A stretch of DNA of 64,000 nt. It comes from Alphaproteobacteria bacterium (GTDB lineage Bacteria; Planctomycetota; Phycisphaerae; UBA1845). The position numbers and the translations under genes are program-made. Positions 47,230 through 56,580 of the stretch are shown piece after piece; position 1 is the first letter of the stretch; each line of letters starts with the position of its first letter. The notes beneath the pieces were generated by a model. It saw only the letters and a list, made by a program, of their open reading frames with translations. It was not told where the DNA came from and did not search any database. The stretch covers positions 62,001 to 126,000 of the forward strand of contig JANQQE010000015.1 in the NCBI GenBank assembly GCA_028285105.1. The letters are read 5' to 3'.

Positions 47230-48594
47230 GTGATTAAGCTCTACGAAAAACTACCGATATTCCTTCAGAATGTCGCTTGCGGAATTGCGGGACTCAGGAT
47301 TCGTCGCAATCGATTTGGTCGACATTTTGTAAAATATTTTGCAGAACTTCAGGAATCGGATCGATGGCCTCGCGAGCGTCTGATCGCGTACCAAAATGGT
47401 AAACTTCGGAAACTCATCAATCACTGCTATGAATCGGTTCCATTCTATACGTGGCAATTTCGCGAGTTGGGACTTGTGCCAGAAGACATTCAGACGCAGG
47501 ATGACCTTGCCCAATTACCAATCCTCACGAAAGAGACGGTTCGCGAACGGGCATCCGAATTCTTATCGACTCGTTTTGATCGGGATGATCTCGAGGTTCT
47601 GACAACGAGTGGAACCACTGGCGCGGGGATGACATTCTATCAGCAACCTGAAACGCGCGCTTTCGAGGCGGCTGTCATCTGGCGCTTTCGAAATCGGTTC
47701 GGAATTACACCGTTGCAGCGTCACGCCCACTTCGGCGGAAGGCGACTGATCCCATTCGATCAAAAGGGACCGCCGTTCTGGCGAAAGAACTTCGGCTTGA
47801 ATCAGGTTTACTATTCGTCGTTTCATTTGACGCCGGAAAATCTCTCTCACTACGCGAAACATTTGATCGAACAGGATTACGGATACTACTCGGGGTATGC
47901 ATCGACCATGGTAGTGATTGCAGAGTATCTGCTGCAAGAAGGATTGAGGATCAAGAACCCACCAACCGTCGTTAACACAGGAAGCGAAACGCTGCATTCG
48001 TCGCAACGCTCGATGATTGAAAAAGCGTTTGAATGCCCAGTCGCCGATCGCTACGGAGCGGCTGAGCCTGTCTGCACAATGTCGCAGTGCGAAAAAGGCT
48101 CCTACCACGAAGACATGGAACTTGGCATTCTTGAACGCATCCCCGTCGAGCATCACGGCGACGGACAATCGAGTCGAATCATTGGAACGTCGCTCGTTGA
48201 ATACGCGATGCCGCTGGTTCGATACGATATTGGCGACATCGCCACATTCACGGACGACCCGTGCCCATGCGGTCGCCAATCGCCCATCGCCCGCTACATC
48301 GATGGACGCATGGAAAGTTACATCCTCACGCCGGACGGTCGTAAAATCGGAAGATTGGCCCGGGTCTTCGGCGACCTGCCGCGTGTCAAGGAAAGCCAAA
48401 TCGTTCAGCGTACCAAGAGCGAACTGCTGGTTCGCGTGGTCCAGAAAAACGGGTATTCGGCAACGGATGAATCCGCATACCGCAATAAGCTGACGGAAAT
48501 CGTCGGCAAAGACTTCCAGATTGAGTTTGAATACCTCGACTTAATACCGCGAAACAAAAGCGGCAAATTCAGCGCGGTGGTTTCGGAAATCTGA
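47230..48594 (+). CDS. CapK/PaaK-like adenylate-forming enzyme
   Basis: A 454-residue protein of the phenylacetate-CoA ligase/CapK family. It has the AMP-binding P-loop-like TTSGTTGAGMTF, then NTGSETLHSSQRSMI, DRYGAAEP, and DIGDIATFTDDPCPCGR. PaaK enzymes activate acids as acyl-AMP and load CoA; CapK relatives in polysaccharide loci are thought to supply an activated acyl group. A carrier protein (55323) is encoded in the same locus, which is suggestive. GTG start at 47230. Confidence 0.88.
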   Translation: MIKLYEKLPIFLQNVACGIAGLRIRRNRFGRHFVKYFAELQESDRWPRERLIAYQNGKLRKLINHCYESVPFYTWQFRELGLVPEDIQTQDDLAQLPILTKETVRERASEFLSTRFDRDDLEVLTTSGTTGAGMTFYQQPETRAFEAAVIWRFRNRFGITPLQRHAHFGGRRLIPFDQKGPPFWRKNFGLNQVYYSSFHLTPENLSHYAKHLIEQDYGYYSGYASTMVVIAEYLLQEGLRIKNPPTVVNTGSETLHSSQRSMIEKAFECPVADRYGAAEPVCTMSQCEKGSYHEDMELGILERIPVEHHGDGQSSRIIGTSLVEYAMPLVRYDIGDIATFTDDPCPCGRQSPIARYIDGRMESYILTPDGRKIGRLARVFGDLPRVKESQIVQRTKSELLVRVVQKNGYSATDESAYRNKLTEIVGKDFQIEFEYLDLIPRNKSGKFSAVVSEI

Positions 48595-48662
48595 ATGCAG
48601 ACAATTTCCGGTTGGATTCGTTCAAGACATTCGGTTGGTAGTCATTCGCAAGAGACACCCCA

Positions 48663-50684
48663 ATGCAAGCCATTCGATTGTTGACACACCTGGGCCCCTG
48701 GACAACGGCTCGGCGGTTCTACCACCTTGCCCGTATACGTTCAGGCTGGCTCGAAAAACTTGATCCAATCAATCACTTCGGATCGCAGCAACTTGTATCC
48801 CGTTTGACGAATGGACACACGATCGGTCAAATGCTGTGTGACCGAAGAGCCGACGCCATCCCCTTCTTTTTCGACTCGTCTTTCACCAGAGACTTCGCGC
48901 CGATTCTCGAAAACTTGATAACTCGTCAAGAGCGCGAGCAAATCATCGATCGGGCCAATGCGTTGGAGCGTGGGGAAGTACAGTTTTTCAGCCGCTGGAG
49001 TGTCGAGTTGGGAAGCCCAATCGACTGGCGTCTAAATCCCCGGAAGAACAAACGGTGGACGTCCGATTCCCACTGGAGTCGGGTACAAAACCTCAGCGCA
49101 GAGATGGGCGACACCAAGATGGTTTGGGAAGCAAATCGTTTCGCCCACGCTTATTGGCTTGTTCGCGCCTTTGCACTGACCCATGAAACCCTCTATCTCA
49201 AGACATGTTTGCGCAATATCCTGGACTGGATCAAAAAGAATCCGCCGGCATGCGGCGTCAATTGGAACTGCGGACAGGAGACATCGTTTCGACTGATGGC
49301 CTGGTGCTTCGCATTGCAGGCCCTTTACGCAACAGATCTCCTGGACGGTGACGATTACGGAACGATCCTGGCGTCGATTTACCGGCAAACGCAACGAATT
49401 GAAAGGCATATCGGGTACGCCCGTTCCATCGCAAACAACCATGCATTGAGTGAAGCGCTGGGCTTGTATACGGTTGGCCGGCTGTTTCCTGAATTTGATT
49501 GCTCAAAGCGATGGGCGCGCAAAGGCAAACGAATCTTGTGCACGGAGATACTCCGTCAGGTTTTCAAAGACGGTTCGTACATTCAGCATTCGATGAATTA
49601 TCACCGGGTGATGCTTCACGATTGCCTATGGGCGGTGCGGCTGGGCGACATTCATGATGATCCGTTTCCTCGGGATGTTATCGATCGGCTGCGACGCGCG
49701 GTCAAGTTTTCCAAGGACATGCAGGACACGCGCTGCGGGCGCGTACCGAATTATGGTTCAAACGACGGCGCACAGGTGCTACCGTTAACGTCGTGCGACT
49801 ACCTCGACCACCGCCCGGTGTTGCAGTCATGGTCCCATCAGCTGGATGGCGCGCGAGCGTACGATTCCGGTCCATGGGACGAAGAGACCCTTTGGTTGCT
49901 TGGACCGTCGGCACTGCGGGACACCGGCGCGAATCACAGACCGGTTAGCACCGCTTACGACGTTGGCGGATACTACACGCTGAGAGGCGTAAACAGTTGG
50001 GCGATGATTCGTTGTCATTCCTACCGTTGGCGGCCTGCGGAAGCTGATATGTTGCATCTCGATCTGTGGTTCAAAGGAGAGAACATTCTTCGCGACGGCG
50101 GTTCGTACAGTTACAACTGCCCGCCTCCTTTGGGAACCTATTTCAAATCGACTTCAGCTCACAATACGGTCGTCGTCGAGGGCGAAAGTCAGATGGTCAA
50201 GGGCCCGCGTTTCATGTGGTTTGAGTGGGTCAAATCTCGACTGATCGATTATCAACCACCCGGTGATGGTTGCAGTGGCCATTTCGAAGGCGAACACTAC
50301 GGGTTCCGAAAACGATTCGGTATCGCACATCGTAGGCGAATCGATTATGCGGAACCCGATCATTGGATGGTCACCGATCGACTTCTTGGAAGTAGCTCCG
50401 TCAATGCTTCTGTCATGTGGCATGTTCCCGATGTGCCCTACGAGTGGGACGACAGCACGTCGACTTTTTCCTACGAAATCGATTCAGCCAGAATTCAAAT
50501 GTCGTTCAGCGTCGAGAACGGTAAAATCGAATCGACCAACATTTATCGAGCGGTAGTAAACAACGAATCAGCAGCCGGCTGGGAATCGTTGTACTATGGT
50601 GAAAAGCAACCAAGACCGGTCATTCAAATTTCGCTGCGATTCGAGCCGGAGACCAAACTGATGACCAGCATCCACTGCAATTAG
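48663..50684 (+). CDS. Heparinase II/III-family protein
   Basis: A 673-residue protein with an N-terminal alpha-toroid (about 90-390; WNCGQETSFRLMAWCFALQ, SIANNHALSEALGL, HSMNYHRVMLHDCLW) and a C-terminal beta-sandwich typical of heparinase II/III (GGYYTLRGVNSWAMIRC, DMLHLDLWFKGENILRDGG, TSAHNTVVVEGESQM). The conserved Asn/His/Tyr helices support lyase chemistry on uronic-acid polysaccharides. Such enzymes recur in EPS and exosortase-linked loci, likely for polymer release or turnover. No obvious signal peptide, which is odd for a lyase acting outside. Confidence 0.88.
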   Translation: MQAIRLLTHLGPWTTARRFYHLARIRSGWLEKLDPINHFGSQQLVSRLTNGHTIGQMLCDRRADAIPFFFDSSFTRDFAPILENLITRQEREQIIDRANALERGEVQFFSRWSVELGSPIDWRLNPRKNKRWTSDSHWSRVQNLSAEMGDTKMVWEANRFAHAYWLVRAFALTHETLYLKTCLRNILDWIKKNPPACGVNWNCGQETSFRLMAWCFALQALYATDLLDGDDYGTILASIYRQTQRIERHIGYARSIANNHALSEALGLYTVGRLFPEFDCSKRWARKGKRILCTEILRQVFKDGSYIQHSMNYHRVMLHDCLWAVRLGDIHDDPFPRDVIDRLRRAVKFSKDMQDTRCGRVPNYGSNDGAQVLPLTSCDYLDHRPVLQSWSHQLDGARAYDSGPWDEETLWLLGPSALRDTGANHRPVSTAYDVGGYYTLRGVNSWAMIRCHSYRWRPAEADMLHLDLWFKGENILRDGGSYSYNCPPPLGTYFKSTSAHNTVVVEGESQMVKGPRFMWFEWVKSRLIDYQPPGDGCSGHFEGEHYGFRKRFGIAHRRRIDYAEPDHWMVTDRLLGSSSVNASVMWHVPDVPYEWDDSTSTFSYEIDSARIQMSFSVENGKIESTNIYRAVVNNESAAGWESLYYGEKQPRPVIQISLRFEPETKLMTSIHCN

Positions 50685-50700
50685 GATTCGATTACCGAAC

Positions 50701-51933
50701 ATGCATATAGCGTATATCCACCAACATTTTTCTACACGAACCGGCGCAACCGGAACGCGCTCTTACGAACTCAGCCAGCGACTCATCGAAGCCGGGCATC
50801 AGGTCACGCTTATTTCCGGCGTGAACGAACTCAGCGCGTTGAAGGAGGATCCGAACGCCCGCGTGACCGAATCCGATGTCGATGGCATTCGTGTGCTGTC
50901 GGTTTCCGAGCCTTATAAGAATGCCATGGGATTCATTCAGCGGGTTCGCGCTTTTGGCCGATTTGCGAAGACAGCTGGGCGACTGGTCAAGAAGATCGAC
51001 GCCGATTTGGTCTTCGCCACATCGACGCCACTGACCGTGGGCGTTCCCGGAATGCGGGGGGCCAAACATCTCGGTGTGCCATTTGTGTTTGAAGTGCGCG
51101 ATCTGTGGCCGGAAATCCCAATTGCGATGGGTATCGTGAAGAACCCACTGCTCAAGTGGTATCTCAAACGGTTGGAAGTCAAAATCTACCGGGCTGCCAA
51201 TTGGATCAACGCGCTTTCGCCGGGTATCCGCAAAGGAATCTGCGCCACCGGGTATCCCGAATCGCAAACGTCGATGATACCGAACGCGAGCGACCTGGAT
51301 GTTTTCAAACCCATTCCCAAAGGCATCGACGATTCAAAGTATGGGCGCCCCGACGATTTCAAACTGGTATTCACTGGTGCCCACGGTTTGGCCAACGGGC
51401 TCGACGCGGTTCTGGATGCAATCATCGAGTTAAAAAATCGCGGCGAAACAGGAATCCACTTCAACTTCATCGGGCATGGCGGAATGAAGCCCGGTCTGAT
51501 GGAGCGATGCAAACTCGAGAATCTTCAAGATTGGGTGAGTTGGGTTGAACCCATGCCCAAACAGCAGTTGGCCGAAATTCTCCCACGAATGGATGTGGGC
51601 ATGATGATTCTCAAGAATCTTCCGGCGTTTTATTACGGGACTTCACCGAATAAGTTTTTCGACTATATTGCCAGCGGGCTACCGGTTCTAAACAATTATC
51701 CCGGATGGCTTGCCGGGTTGATCGAAGAGAACAATTGCGGCAAGGTGGTTTCGCCCGACGATCCGAAGGCGTTCGCCGACGCAGTATTGTGGATGCGGGA
51801 CCATCCCGACGAACTCAAGGCGATGGGTCCCCGTTCGCGAAAACTGGCGGAATCGCAATTTTCGCGACAGGTCCTCGGCGAAAAGTTTGTCGGAATTCTC
51901 GAACAGGTTTACGAGCAGAGCAAAACAACGTGA
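50701..51933 (+). CDS. Glycosyltransferase family 4, WbuB-like
   Basis: A 410-residue GT-B glycosyltransferase with MHIAYIHQHFSTRTGATG at the start and VFEVRDLWPEIPIAMG, the signature of the WbuB/fucosamine-transferase group. The donor region has FFDYIASGLPVLNNYPGW. Family members often add 2-acetamido-2,6-dideoxy sugars, which fits the dehydratase (29972) and epimerases nearby, but this is inference. Its stop overlaps the GTG start of gmhA. Confidence 0.9.
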   Translation: MHIAYIHQHFSTRTGATGTRSYELSQRLIEAGHQVTLISGVNELSALKEDPNARVTESDVDGIRVLSVSEPYKNAMGFIQRVRAFGRFAKTAGRLVKKIDADLVFATSTPLTVGVPGMRGAKHLGVPFVFEVRDLWPEIPIAMGIVKNPLLKWYLKRLEVKIYRAANWINALSPGIRKGICATGYPESQTSMIPNASDLDVFKPIPKGIDDSKYGRPDDFKLVFTGAHGLANGLDAVLDAIIELKNRGETGIHFNFIGHGGMKPGLMERCKLENLQDWVSWVEPMPKQQLAEILPRMDVGMMILKNLPAFYYGTSPNKFFDYIASGLPVLNNYPGWLAGLIEENNCGKVVSPDDPKAFADAVLWMRDHPDELKAMGPRSRKLAESQFSRQVLGEKFVGILEQVYEQSKTT

Positions 51934-52493
51934 AAGATCAGATTACCGAACATCTGAAGACGGCTGAGAAACTCTGCGGTTCGATTCCACTGCTCGAACG
52001 CATCTGCGATCGAATCATATCGTGTTTCAGAAACGGTAATCGTCTGTACGTTTGCGGAAACGGTGGCAGCGCGGCAGACGCCCAGCACATCGCCGCCGAA
52101 CTGATCGGGCGATTTAAGATCGATCGCGCCCCCCTGCCGGCGATTGCCCTGACGACCGATACGTCGGCCCTCACCGCCATCTCAAATGATCTTGGCGGCG
52201 AAGTCGTCTTTCAGCGACAGGTCGAGGGCCTCGTTAATCGAGGCGACATCGTCTGGGCGCTGAGCGTATCTGGCACGTCCCCAAACATCATTGCAGCCGT
52301 AAAGTCCGCAAAGCAGCGCGGCGCGTGTGTCGTCGGATTCACTAGCACCAAGGGCGATGCACTTGCAGAATTCTGCGATGAATGTCTTCGTGCAGAACAC
52401 ACCAGCAGCGACCGTGTGCAGGAAGTTCACGTACTTGCATACCACTTGATTTGCGAACGCATCGAGGCGACGTTTGCAAATCAGACAGATTAG
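51930..52493 (+). CDS. gmhA: Phosphoheptose isomerase GmhA-like SIS protein
   Basis: A 187-residue SIS-domain protein with CGNGGSAADAQHIAAEL and SSDRVQEVHVLAYHLICE, the zinc and active-site pattern of GmhA, which makes D-glycero-heptose-7-phosphate from sedoheptulose-7-phosphate. GTG start at 51930 overlaps the previous TGA stop; a longer in-frame extension reaching into the previous gene is rejected. No other heptose genes (hldE, gmhB) are in the window. Confidence 0.9.
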   Translation: MKDQITEHLKTAEKLCGSIPLLERICDRIISCFRNGNRLYVCGNGGSAADAQHIAAELIGRFKIDRAPLPAIALTTDTSALTAISNDLGGEVVFQRQVEGLVNRGDIVWALSVSGTSPNIIAAVKSAKQRGACVVGFTSTKGDALAEFCDECLRAEHTSSDRVQEVHVLAYHLICERIEATFANQTD

Positions 52494-52534
52494 GCTCTTC
52501 GCTCTATATCAAGGCAGTTGCCAGTCGATTTCCA

Positions 52535-53464
52535 ATGTCTGAACTCGAACGTCCTGAACATCCGATTAAGTTCAACCCACTATGCACCAATCCAGATGAG
52601 ATTGAACGGATGTGGTACATTCCATCGTACACGCCGGTCAAAAGTGGCTGGATGCTATACAGCGAAACACTGGTCCTCAGTCAGTTGCAGGGATGTTTTG
52701 AACAACCCGACAAGGTCAAGCGCACGACTGGTTGGCGAGTTGCTGGAGGGGGCGTTCGATCGATCATGGCAATCGGCCAGGCATTGCTCATGTTCTTTTG
52801 CATGATTCCGATCCTGAGTTGGCTGATGTACATGCTTGCCCGCAGCATGCCGCGCAACGTCGTCGGTTTTTTCCTGCGCGGGTGCTATTGGAAAACCAAG
52901 CTGCGTCATCTGGGAGTCGACACGTTTATCGACCAAGGAGTTGAATTCACGCGGCCGCACACCATCGAGATCGGCAACCGCTGTCATATTGATCGATACG
53001 TTCTGTTTTCGGTGGGTTGCGACGATGGATACATCCGTATCGGCGACTATTCGTTTATCGGACCGTACAGCCATGTCGCGGGTCGTGGTGGCGTCGAAAT
53101 CGGCAGATTCGTTGGATTGGCCGCCCGCGTTCATCTCTATTCCGTCACCAACCTCCCGTTTCATTCCGAGCGCCTTGGCGAATTGAACTCTATGTCGCAT
53201 AGTGTGCCGACAGACTTTCAAAACACGGTCGAAGGCAAAGTCGATATTGGAGACTATTCTGTGATCGGAATGGGCACATTGGTGCTGCCGGGGGTTCATT
53301 TGGGACGCGGGGCGATCGTGCATCCTTATTCCGAGGTACGCGATTCGTTCGCAAAGTTTGCGATCGTTTCCGGTCATGGCCGGGCAAAGCGGATCGGGTG
53401 GCGCCGCCCTGCGAGGCTCGATCCAAGGCTTCAGTCAACTCACGGGGTCCAAGACGAAGCATGA
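52535..53464 (+). CDS. Left-handed beta-helix acyltransferase, membrane-associated
   Basis: A 309-residue protein with a hydrophobic hairpin (MAIGQALLMFFCMIPILSWLMYMLA, split here only by name: about residues 78-102) and C-terminal hexapeptide repeats (ITEIGNRCHI-like pattern: IEIGNRCHIDRYVLFSVG, IRIGDYSFIGPYSHVAG, VDIGDYSVIGMGTLVLPG). Such proteins transfer acetyl or other acyl groups to sugars from CoA or ACP. It is encoded just before FkbH (ATGA overlap) and ACP, so an ACP-bound donor is plausible. ATG at 52535; the upstream in-frame region overlaps gmhA and is rejected. Confidence 0.82.
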   Translation: MSELERPEHPIKFNPLCTNPDEIERMWYIPSYTPVKSGWMLYSETLVLSQLQGCFEQPDKVKRTTGWRVAGGGVRSIMAIGQALLMFFCMIPILSWLMYMLARSMPRNVVGFFLRGCYWKTKLRHLGVDTFIDQGVEFTRPHTIEIGNRCHIDRYVLFSVGCDDGYIRIGDYSFIGPYSHVAGRGGVEIGRFVGLAARVHLYSVTNLPFHSERLGELNSMSHSVPTDFQNTVEGKVDIGDYSVIGMGTLVLPGVHLGRGAIVHPYSEVRDSFAKFAIVSGHGRAKRIGWRRPARLDPRLQSTHGVQDEA

Positions 53465-55299
53465 ATTCAGCAAGGCAAGCGCTTGCTACAACAATATCTG
53501 GGTTATCCAGCCCACCCACAACCGTGGAGATTGCCCGCGCAATCAAGACACTGTCTAATCTTGACGCTGCGGATTCAGGCATAAAAACAATCAGACTCGC
53601 AATCGCGAGTTCGTTTACGTTTGAACCGCTTGTCAAGAATCTGACTGTTCGCGGTTATGCGGATGGTTTCAGGCTTGAAACATATGTGTCACCCTTTGGT
53701 CAATACGTTCAGGAGTTGATGTCTCCCGCCAGCGGAATAGCTGCGTTCAAACCTGATGCGGTGGTGCTTGCGGTCCGGCTTCAGGATGCGTGTACGCTGA
53801 TCTATGAAAACTTCAATGCTTTGGACGAAGCTGCTGTTCAATCGATCTGTAACGAGTGGATCAACACTTTTCGTCAGGCAGTCAAGTCGTTTCGCAAACA
53901 AAGCCAAGCTTCGATTTTGTGCGTAAACTATGAGCTTCCCGCATATCCCGCCCTGGGGCTCGCCGATTGCAATACGGTTCCATCCCAAATCCGCACCATC
54001 GCATCGTTGAATCGCACGCTTAACGAGATCGCTGCTGAAACGGGGAACATGCACATCATCGATGTCGATAGATTCACAGCCTGCGTTGGTCGATCGCGCA
54101 TCGTCGATCCGAAACTCTGGTTTTGGGGCCGCATTCCCATCGCCAGCGAACATCAATGGGCCTACGTTGGCGAAATCACCCGAATGCTTCGCGCGACAAC
54201 CGGAAAGGCACGCAAGGTTTTGGCGCTCGATTGCGACAACACAATCTGGGGCGGTGTCCTCGGCGATGTTGGCAAAGACGGTATTGCCCTTGGCCATGAC
54301 TATCCCGGCAACGCATTTGTCGCGCTTCAAAAACGGGCGTTGGATCTCTACCATCGCGGTGTTGTGCTGGTGGTGGCCAGCAAAAACGAACACACTGCGG
54401 TCAAAGATGTTTTTGAAAATCATCCGGAAATGGTTCTTCGCCCCGAGCATGTCAGTTGCTTCGCGGTCAACTGGGAACCGAAACCGCAGAATCTTCAAAG
54501 AGTCGCCAACACGTTGAATCTGAATCTCGACAGCTTCGTTTTTGTCGACGATCACCCCGTCGAATGTGCGATGATGCGGGAGATGCTGCCACAAGTATTG
54601 ACCGTCAATCTGCCGGAAGATCCCGCGCGTTATGAGCAAACGCTGGCACAACTCGACTGCTTCGACCAACTCGCTGTCAGCGACGAAGATCGCCGGCGCG
54701 GTGAAATGTATCGCAAGGAAGCTGCACGCGCAGAATTCAGGTCCGAATCGGATGATCTGGAGTCATTTTTTGTCGGTCTAAACATGCGGGTTAGCATCGC
54801 CTGCAACGATGAGTCTACCCTTGCCCGTGCATCGCAACTGACCCAACGCACCAACCAATTCAACATGACGACCGTGCGCCGGAGCGAATCGGAGATTCTT
54901 GAGTTGATGCGGGCTGAAAATACCGATGTGTACACCATTCGCCTGAACGATCGATTCGGCGATAATGGCATTGTGGGGCTGGCGATTGTCCGAAAAGAAC
55001 GCGATAATGCGGTCTTGGATACGTTCCTCATGAGTTGCCGGGTGCTTGGTCGCTCCGTCGAACATGCGTTTCTGGCGTGGATCGGCAAGCGAATGCTTGC
55101 ACGAAAGGCAACCGTCATCGAGGGACGATACAATGAAACGCCCAAGAACAAACCGTTTTCGAGGTTTTTCGAATCTTGGGGGATGTCTCATTCCGACGAA
55201 ACGGCTGACGGGACCCAGCGTTGGACTTATGCATTGAAACCGTCGGCTGAGGCGCTCAAGATTCCGCCATGGATTGAATTCGAATCACCGGCAAATTGA
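53461..55299 (+). CDS. FkbH-like HAD-IIIC protein
   Basis: A 612-residue protein: N-terminal SGNH-like region (about 40-240), a HAD phosphatase-like domain with the DxD motif at Asp257/Asp259 (LALDCDNTIWGGVLGD), FVDDHPVECAMM, and a C-terminal GNAT-like region (about 450-600; NQFNMTTVRRSESEI). FkbH proteins take 1,3-bisphosphoglycerate, dephosphorylate it and load glyceryl onto an acyl carrier protein, as in methoxymalonyl-ACP pathways. Here ACP follows 24 bp downstream and an acyltransferase overlaps upstream by ATGA. I infer glyceryl-S-ACP formation, or a related acyl-ACP, for polysaccharide decoration. The start ATG is 53461; a longer frame upstream lies inside the acyltransferase gene. Confidence 0.88.
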   Translation: MNSARQALATTISGLSSPPTTVEIARAIKTLSNLDAADSGIKTIRLAIASSFTFEPLVKNLTVRGYADGFRLETYVSPFGQYVQELMSPASGIAAFKPDAVVLAVRLQDACTLIYENFNALDEAAVQSICNEWINTFRQAVKSFRKQSQASILCVNYELPAYPALGLADCNTVPSQIRTIASLNRTLNEIAAETGNMHIIDVDRFTACVGRSRIVDPKLWFWGRIPIASEHQWAYVGEITRMLRATTGKARKVLALDCDNTIWGGVLGDVGKDGIALGHDYPGNAFVALQKRALDLYHRGVVLVVASKNEHTAVKDVFENHPEMVLRPEHVSCFAVNWEPKPQNLQRVANTLNLNLDSFVFVDDHPVECAMMREMLPQVLTVNLPEDPARYEQTLAQLDCFDQLAVSDEDRRRGEMYRKEAARAEFRSESDDLESFFVGLNMRVSIACNDESTLARASQLTQRTNQFNMTTVRRSESEILELMRAENTDVYTIRLNDRFGDNGIVGLAIVRKERDNAVLDTFLMSCRVLGRSVEHAFLAWIGKRMLARKATVIEGRYNETPKNKPFSRFFESWGMSHSDETADGTQRWTYALKPSAEALKIPPWIEFESPAN

Positions 55300-55322
55300 A
55301 ATTCCATTGCTAGGATTTATGC

Positions 55323-55571
55323 ATGAGTCAGGAAAACAGAACGAAACTAAACGAGATCATCGCCACGCTCCTGGAAGTGGATGCCGCGACGATCGATAAC
55401 AACACGTCCCCAACAACGATCGAGCAATGGGACAGCTTGAACCATCTCAACATCTGCGTGGCAGTCGAGCAGGAATTCGGCATTCAACTCCAGACCGACG
55501 AGATGGCCACCATCCGCAACGTGGGCGATCTCGTCACAATGCTTAATAACAAGGACGTTGCCTGCGCGTAA
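55323..55571 (+). CDS. Acyl carrier protein
   Basis: An 82-residue carrier protein with the phosphopantetheine site Ser38 in WDSLNH and a following acidic helix. TAGGA lies a few bases before the ATG. It is a dedicated, non-FabD-linked ACP: neighbours are FkbH, an acyltransferase and a methyltransferase, not fatty-acid genes. It probably holds the FkbH product. Confidence 0.92.
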   Translation: MSQENRTKLNEIIATLLEVDAATIDNNTSPTTIEQWDSLNHLNICVAVEQEFGIQLQTDEMATIRNVGDLVTMLNNKDVACA

Positions 55572-55579
55572 CCTCACCG

Positions 55580-56572
55580 ATGAACACTCCCTCAATCGAT
55601 CTAAAACAACTGCTTGCCGACGCCAAAGAGACGCATCCTGGTGCTGCCCGTGCGATCGATCGCTTGATCACGCTGGCGCCGATGTTTCAAAGCGCTGCCC
55701 GCGACATGGCCGGTGCTTACGGCGAGACGTTTCTGCGACGCGCCGATGACCGCGTGGCCGAAATCGATTTTCTGTGCAATGGCGACCCCGAGAAATTCGA
55801 CGAAGCCATCCAAGCCTATGTGCGATTCTGTCTCGAGTTCGCGCGAAAGCAGGCAGAGTTTCTGAAAACGGGCAAATACTCGTTTCAGGATTTCGACGAG
55901 ATGTGTTCCGAACTCTACGACGACGATGAAGCCGTTCAGAGTTTCTATCTGTTTGCGCTGCTGTTCAGCTTCATCTTCAGCCCGAATTACTACGAGTTCT
56001 ACGATTTTTTCGAGACCGAATTTCTTTCGCACATAACGGATAATGGCACGATTTGCGAGGTCGGTTGCGGGCACGGCGTGTATTTGGGCCAAGCGCTTTC
56101 GACACATCCGAAGTCACAAGGCGTGGCGATCGATATATCGCCAGGCGCCTTGGAGGTTGCCAAGCGGATGCTCAATTTCCACAAGATTGCCAGTGATCGC
56201 GTGGATTTCGCGCAGGATGATTTGCGAAAACGACTCAACCGCGACAAAGGCATGGCGCATGCGATCATCTGCTGCGAGGTCTTGGAGCATTTGCCCGACC
56301 CGCAGCACGCGCTGCACGAACTGCATCGAATACTTCGTCCCGGAGGGACCGCGCTGCTGTCGGCAGCGATCCGCATGGAAAGCGTCGACCATCTTTACGT
56401 CTTTCGCACGCCCGAGGAAGTCATCGAAATGATCGAACGCGCCGGATTGAAGTTGCAGGCGTCGCGCGTGGTACCGCTGGCCAAAGGCAACATGCAGGAT
56501 GAAGAAGAGCGGCGAAAACTTGCCGAAGACCCGCGCGTACCTGTCGGATACATATGCCGGGCCTCCAAATAG
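55580..56572 (+). CDS. SAM-dependent methyltransferase
   Basis: A 330-residue protein with an N-terminal helical region (1-150, acidic, rich in Phe and Tyr) and a class I methyltransferase domain: motif I ICEVGCGHGVYLGQAL, CCEVLEHLPDPQHAL and LRPGGTALLSAAI. It starts 8 bp after the ACP gene. The target could be the ACP-bound acyl group, as FkbG-like methylation in methoxymalonyl pathways, or a sugar hydroxyl; sequence does not decide. The N-terminal half is not one I recognise. Confidence 0.85.
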   Translation: MNTPSIDLKQLLADAKETHPGAARAIDRLITLAPMFQSAARDMAGAYGETFLRRADDRVAEIDFLCNGDPEKFDEAIQAYVRFCLEFARKQAEFLKTGKYSFQDFDEMCSELYDDDEAVQSFYLFALLFSFIFSPNYYEFYDFFETEFLSHITDNGTICEVGCGHGVYLGQALSTHPKSQGVAIDISPGALEVAKRMLNFHKIASDRVDFAQDDLRKRLNRDKGMAHAIICCEVLEHLPDPQHALHELHRILRPGGTALLSAAIRMESVDHLYVFRTPEEVIEMIERAGLKLQASRVVPLAKGNMQDEEERRKLAEDPRVPVGYICRASK

Positions 56573-56580
56573 ACATTGAA

